A stretch of 64,000 nucleotides of DNA. Source: Vescimonas sanitatis. Its GTDB lineage: Bacteria > Bacillota > Clostridia > Oscillospirales > Oscillospiraceae. The translations under genes and the position numbers were made by a program. A model generated the notes under the pieces. It ran no database searches. It had not been told where the DNA came from and was given only the letters and a program-made list of their open reading frames with translations. Below are positions 61,278 to 64,000 of this stretch, piece by piece (positions within the stretch are counted from its first letter, which is position 1; every line of letters starts with the position of its first letter). The DNA lies in contig NZ_JBMGPW010000004.1 of assembly GCF_049060325.1 (NCBI RefSeq), positions 196,640-260,639 on the forward strand, in the 5' to 3' direction.

Positions 61278-62238
61278 CGTTTCCTACCTCCGGCAAGAAT
61301 GCCTCGGCAGAAGAAAACGTGAACCCGGACATTTCCTCCAACAAGCCAGGAACTAAATGAATGTAGTAATAGGTGTCCGAGAGTTGCGCATGGCCCATGT
61401 ACGCACTCAGATAGGGAATCATAACGTTCAGATCTTTGCCCTCGTTCATCCAGTGGTACAGCCTGTGGGTGGCAAAAGTGTGGCGAAAATCATAAAGGCG
61501 TGGGGAACGACGCCCAGTTCTGTCAATATCGGCTTTCCTCAAAGTCTGACGAAAGATCTTTTCCAATCCGCGTTTCCCATAATAGCCGCCCTCAGTGTTG
61601 GGAAAGAAGGGCTCACGACCCGACATAACAGCGGAGACAACAGCATTACAATTCGAGAGCATTTCCACCACATCATCTGCCATCATGACTATACGGCTTC
61701 TGTGCTGCTTGCTCTCCATAATATTCAGCCGCCCTTTGTCCAGATCTACGTCTCTAACGCGCAACCGCCTGACCTCTGCCGGACGCAAGCCGCAGCAATA
61801 CAGCAGTTTCACCATGGCAGGAATCACAAAATGCCGTACAGGAAAGCCCCTACGCGGTTTTAAGGCGTCAAGAACATTCCAAATAGCCTGAATTTCTGCC
61901 TCGGTGTAGATGTACGGCGCATACGGCGCATCTTTTCGGGCAATATCTGGCGGCAGAATGTAAGCAGCTTCGCCGTTGCGGTTTAAGTATCTGGCAAACT
62001 CACGCACCGGCATCATACGGTTGCGGAAGGTATTGTTGCCTTCGGTATCCTTTTTCGTGGCCCAAGCTAAGCAAAGCTCCTTGGTCAGTGTATTTTCTTC
62101 CGGGAAATGCGTCAGGCAAAAGCGGTCAAAGTCTCGCAGGAGACGGGAGGACTCCAGATAACCAAACCCCAGAGCGTTTTTCTGAGCAATGAAATCCTCG
62201 ATCTGAGATGCAAAACAACTCTTAAAGGTGTACATCAT
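61270..62238 (-). CDS. RIT tyrosine recombinase, second gene
   Basis: A 322-residue recombinase. Catalytic Arg152 lies in CGLRPAEVRRL, Arg252 in LYDFRHTFATH, His283 in YMGHAQ and Tyr292 in DTYYYIH. The first His of the HxxR box is replaced by Tyr249, so it departs from the canonical set. Start ATG 62238 (an ATG-ATG pair), 1 nt after the first gene's stop, shows tight coupling. Confidence 0.9.
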   Translation of the reverse strand: MMYTFKSCFASQIEDFIAQKNALGFGYLESSRLLRDFDRFCLTHFPEENTLTKELCLAWATKKDTEGNNTFRNRMMPVREFARYLNRNGEAAYILPPDIARKDAPYAPYIYTEAEIQAIWNVLDALKPRRGFPVRHFVIPAMVKLLYCCGLRPAEVRRLRVRDVDLDKGRLNIMESKQHRSRIVMMADDVVEMLSNCNAVVSAVMSGREPFFPNTEGGYYGKRGLEKIFRQTLRKADIDRTGRRSPRLYDFRHTFATHRLYHWMNEGKDLNVMIPYLSAYMGHAQLSDTYYYIHLVPGLLEEMSGFTFSSAEAFLPEVGNDE

Positions 62239-62239
62239 T

Positions 62240-63844
62240 TTAGTTCCCTACCTCCTTTCCATGAGAGAGCAGGGGCAATGCACATCGCTTCAGTCCCTGT
62301 TCGTCAATGGACAGGTACGGCTTTGCTGAATCAATATGAGTTTGGCCCAGCATCTGTTGGATCAACTCAATTGGCACTTCGTTCTGGAGCAGATTTGTAG
62401 CGAAGGTGCGCCGGAAACTGTGAAATCCGCGATACCCGGAATGAATTCCTGCGCCCTTCATGTATTTGGAGACAATTGCACTTCCGGTTCGACTTTTCAA
62501 AGCACGGACAGCGCCGACGTGACAGAGGAAAATTTGCGGTAGTGAACTCTTGGGGCGCCCGTTTAACAAGTAATCTGCTATAGCGTTGCCTGTTTCCGGT
62601 TCAAGAGGAATTACGATTGGTTGTCCTGTTTTGTGCTGAACAACACGAATTTCCCTCGTTCTCCAATTGATGCAGTCAAATGTGAGCCGTATGATGTCGC
62701 AAGACCGCAAGCCGCTTTGCACTGCCAAAACCATCATAGCGTAGTCTCTTTTCCCGACCGCAGATGTGATATCTGGCTGAGAAAGTAGACGTTCCAATTC
62801 ATCATCGGAAAATCCTTCACGAAAGTTCTTCCGAGGGCAAACAAATTCCGGGAGTGTTTTGCAAAAATTATCCGCAGTGATCTCGGCCTCATATAAAAAT
62901 TGTAGAAAGGTCCGAATGCCAAAAAGAGCAGATCTCATTCCACCAGTGTATCGTCCAAGCATTCTTGTAACGCATGTGGCAATATCCATCATTGCGACAG
63001 TTTCAATGGAGACTATTCCATGGTCCTCTAATTCAAGCAAAAATACACGAGCCACACTTGTAACTGTGCTAACGGAACTTTCAGCCCAGTTGCTCTGCGT
63101 TGTGACATGCGCACTGAATTTATCCAGAATCGCTTTGTGCTGAGGAATAACTTCGCGCCGTCCCCAATTAGGAATCCTTTCCAGCGTGATTTTCCCTGTC
63201 AGGCGGAACTCCTGGAGCATCGCCGCCGCTTTGCGCAAATTCTGATAAGCAGTTCTGCCAACCTCCCCTTGCTCATATTGCAGTCTTCGCTCCTCTGTAA
63301 GCTGGGATATAAGTTTGTCTGAGTAACTTTCTGTACCAGAATCATAGTGCTTTTTCAAAATGACGGCTAATCCCTCTTCCGTGTAATGGCGAACCGTACT
63401 TTCCGAAAGGCCAAGTTGTTCCATACGCTTGTTGACCATCCAGACAAGCACATAAATATTTTCCGATTCGGCAAACTGTTTCGCCGTCGGTGCGTCGTGT
63501 TGGATGATTTGCTTTGGACGATTCCATACAGGGTCCCATGGCTGAAGGTCAGGCAAATCAATAGAATCCGTCGCTGAACATTGTTTCAGAAGCTCACAAC
63601 TCCTGCGAACAAGTCCCCATTTCCATTGTGAGATATCTCCTTGGTCCAAAAGCGCGCGTTGCTCCAGCAAAAAATTATCGAGCATTTCTGCTGTAGCATA
63701 TAGTATGCCTTTTGTGTGAAAATGTCGAAGTATGCTGCCAAAACCCGTATGAGTATAGTCGTATATGCTTCCATCACTCATCCCCGCATTGGTTAACAAC
63801 TCCAGGGCACGCTGTGCAGTTGCGTCTAATTCAATCAGTTTCAT
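62240..63844 (-). CDS. RIT tyrosine recombinase, first gene
   Basis: A 534-residue recombinase, longer than the other two because of an N-terminal region of about 210 residues with no recognised domain. The catalytic part has SGLRSCDIIRL, His475 and Arg478 in FHSFRRTFATN and Tyr510 in AKPYLSID; the usual His/Trp after LG is Gln501. Start ATG 63844 is behind AGGAGGG. It is the first gene of the trio, about 130 nt inside the right TIR. Confidence 0.9.
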   Translation of the reverse strand: MKLIELDATAQRALELLTNAGMSDGSIYDYTHTGFGSILRHFHTKGILYATAEMLDNFLLEQRALLDQGDISQWKWGLVRRSCELLKQCSATDSIDLPDLQPWDPVWNRPKQIIQHDAPTAKQFAESENIYVLVWMVNKRMEQLGLSESTVRHYTEEGLAVILKKHYDSGTESYSDKLISQLTEERRLQYEQGEVGRTAYQNLRKAAAMLQEFRLTGKITLERIPNWGRREVIPQHKAILDKFSAHVTTQSNWAESSVSTVTSVARVFLLELEDHGIVSIETVAMMDIATCVTRMLGRYTGGMRSALFGIRTFLQFLYEAEITADNFCKTLPEFVCPRKNFREGFSDDELERLLSQPDITSAVGKRDYAMMVLAVQSGLRSCDIIRLTFDCINWRTREIRVVQHKTGQPIVIPLEPETGNAIADYLLNGRPKSSLPQIFLCHVGAVRALKSRTGSAIVSKYMKGAGIHSGYRGFHSFRRTFATNLLQNEVPIELIQQMLGQTHIDSAKPYLSIDEQGLKRCALPLLSHGKEVGN

Positions 63845-63869
63845 AGGCCCTCCTTATATTTTGTGGTGT

Positions 63870-63898
63870 CAGACGGTTGTCTGCATGTCCACATTATA
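63870..63898 (-). promoter_or_regulatory. Probable promoter of the RIT recombinase operon
   Basis: On the minus strand a TATAAT hexamer (63893-63898) precedes the recombinase genes; no good -35 box is found at 17 nt. A short palindrome CAGACggttGTCTG (63870-63883) lies just downstream and could be an operator. The inner recombinase-like site at 63917-63928 overlaps the -35 region, so recombinase binding may affect expression. Confidence 0.5.
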
Positions 63899-63970
63899 TA
63901 AAATGAGGCCCGCTTTGTTATTCCGAAGTTTTTGCGGAGAATCCTTGTTTTACAAGACTCTATGCAATGA

Positions 63971-64000
63971 CTTCGGAATAACTATTTTCTCGGCATAATC
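63971..64000 (-). repeat. Right terminal inverted repeat of the RIT element
   Basis: The exact reverse complement of 59943-59972, ending at the last base of the window. Confidence 0.95.

Larger units (their letters stand above)
59943..64000 (-). mobile_element. Recombinase-in-trio (RIT-type) mobile element
   Basis: Three different tyrosine recombinase genes, head to tail with 1-8 nt between or overlapping, are enclosed by perfect 30-bp terminal inverted repeats (59943-59972 and 63971-64000). No cargo gene is present. This matches the definition of RIT elements. The stretch 59942-60137 is repeated at 60139-60334 because of an unmerged scaffold join at N60138, so the true element is about 3.86 kb rather than 4.06 kb. 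Its right end coincides with the last base of the window, so the right flank and any target duplication cannot be seen. Confidence 0.88.

Overview
The window reads as the chromosome of a GC-rich, spore-forming, anaerobic Firmicute of the Oscillospiraceae (Ruminococcaceae) type. The evidence is a yabM/N/O/P/Q-divIC-like sporulation cluster, HemZ, an HrcA/CIRCE heat-shock operon, an Rnf complex, butyrate kinase, strong AGGAGG ribosome binding sites and TTGACA/TATAAT promoters. No rRNA is present. This placement is inference from gene content. The sequence is a scaffold: it has two single-N joins (1579 and 60138), and at each one the end of the left contig is repeated as the start of the right contig.

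Layout. 1-1.8 kb: the 5' part of lepA, with its first codons and RBS tandemly duplicated. 1.8-6.4 kb: a self-regulated XRE repressor, an ABM-domain protein, TatD, an OFA-type MFS transporter and an AI-2E/PerM-type permease. 6.4-12.9 kb: hrcA-grpE-pspC-dnaK-dnaJ behind a perfect CIRCE, then a PHP phosphatase and RpiB. 12.9-18.1 kb: a DUF4015-type glycosidase-like protein, a zinc-ribbon membrane protein, butyrate kinase and MetRS. 18.1-21.7 kb: two successive ECF sigma/anti-sigma pairs. 21.8-27.9 kb: an RpiR regulator, a PhnD-PhnC-PhnE-PhnE importer and a cytoplasmic 5'-nucleotidase-like metallophosphatase. 28-31 kb: tRNA-Val, an SDR, a LexA/cI-like repressor with three evenly spaced operators and a divergent promoter that drives only a short terminated transcript, tRNA-Tyr, tRNA-Thr and a small sigma-like gene pair. 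31-34.7 kb: a YitT protein, and an unknown protein coupled to CstA. 34.8-46 kb: a long minus-strand run recJ-rel-dtd-MBL-hemZ-spoVB-mazG-hup-rqcP-yabP-yabQ-divIC. 46-53.3 kb: a CAT/E2-fold protein, a DUF975 membrane protein and rnfCDGEAB. 53.3-59.4 kb: an ACT protein, a divergent type II topoisomerase pair and a lipoprotein. 59.5-64 kb: tRNA-Gly with duplicated downstream sequence, followed by a complete recombinase-in-trio (RIT-type) element with perfect 30-bp terminal inverted repeats. The last base of the element is the last base of the window.

Functionally, most of the window is core: protein quality control, translation, stringent response, sporulation and ferredoxin:NAD+ energy coupling (Rnf), which fits with butyrate kinase in a butyrate producer. 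The parts that look accessory are the lepA-head repeats, the three-operator switch at 29.8 kb, the Phn-like importer without C-P lyase, and the RIT element.
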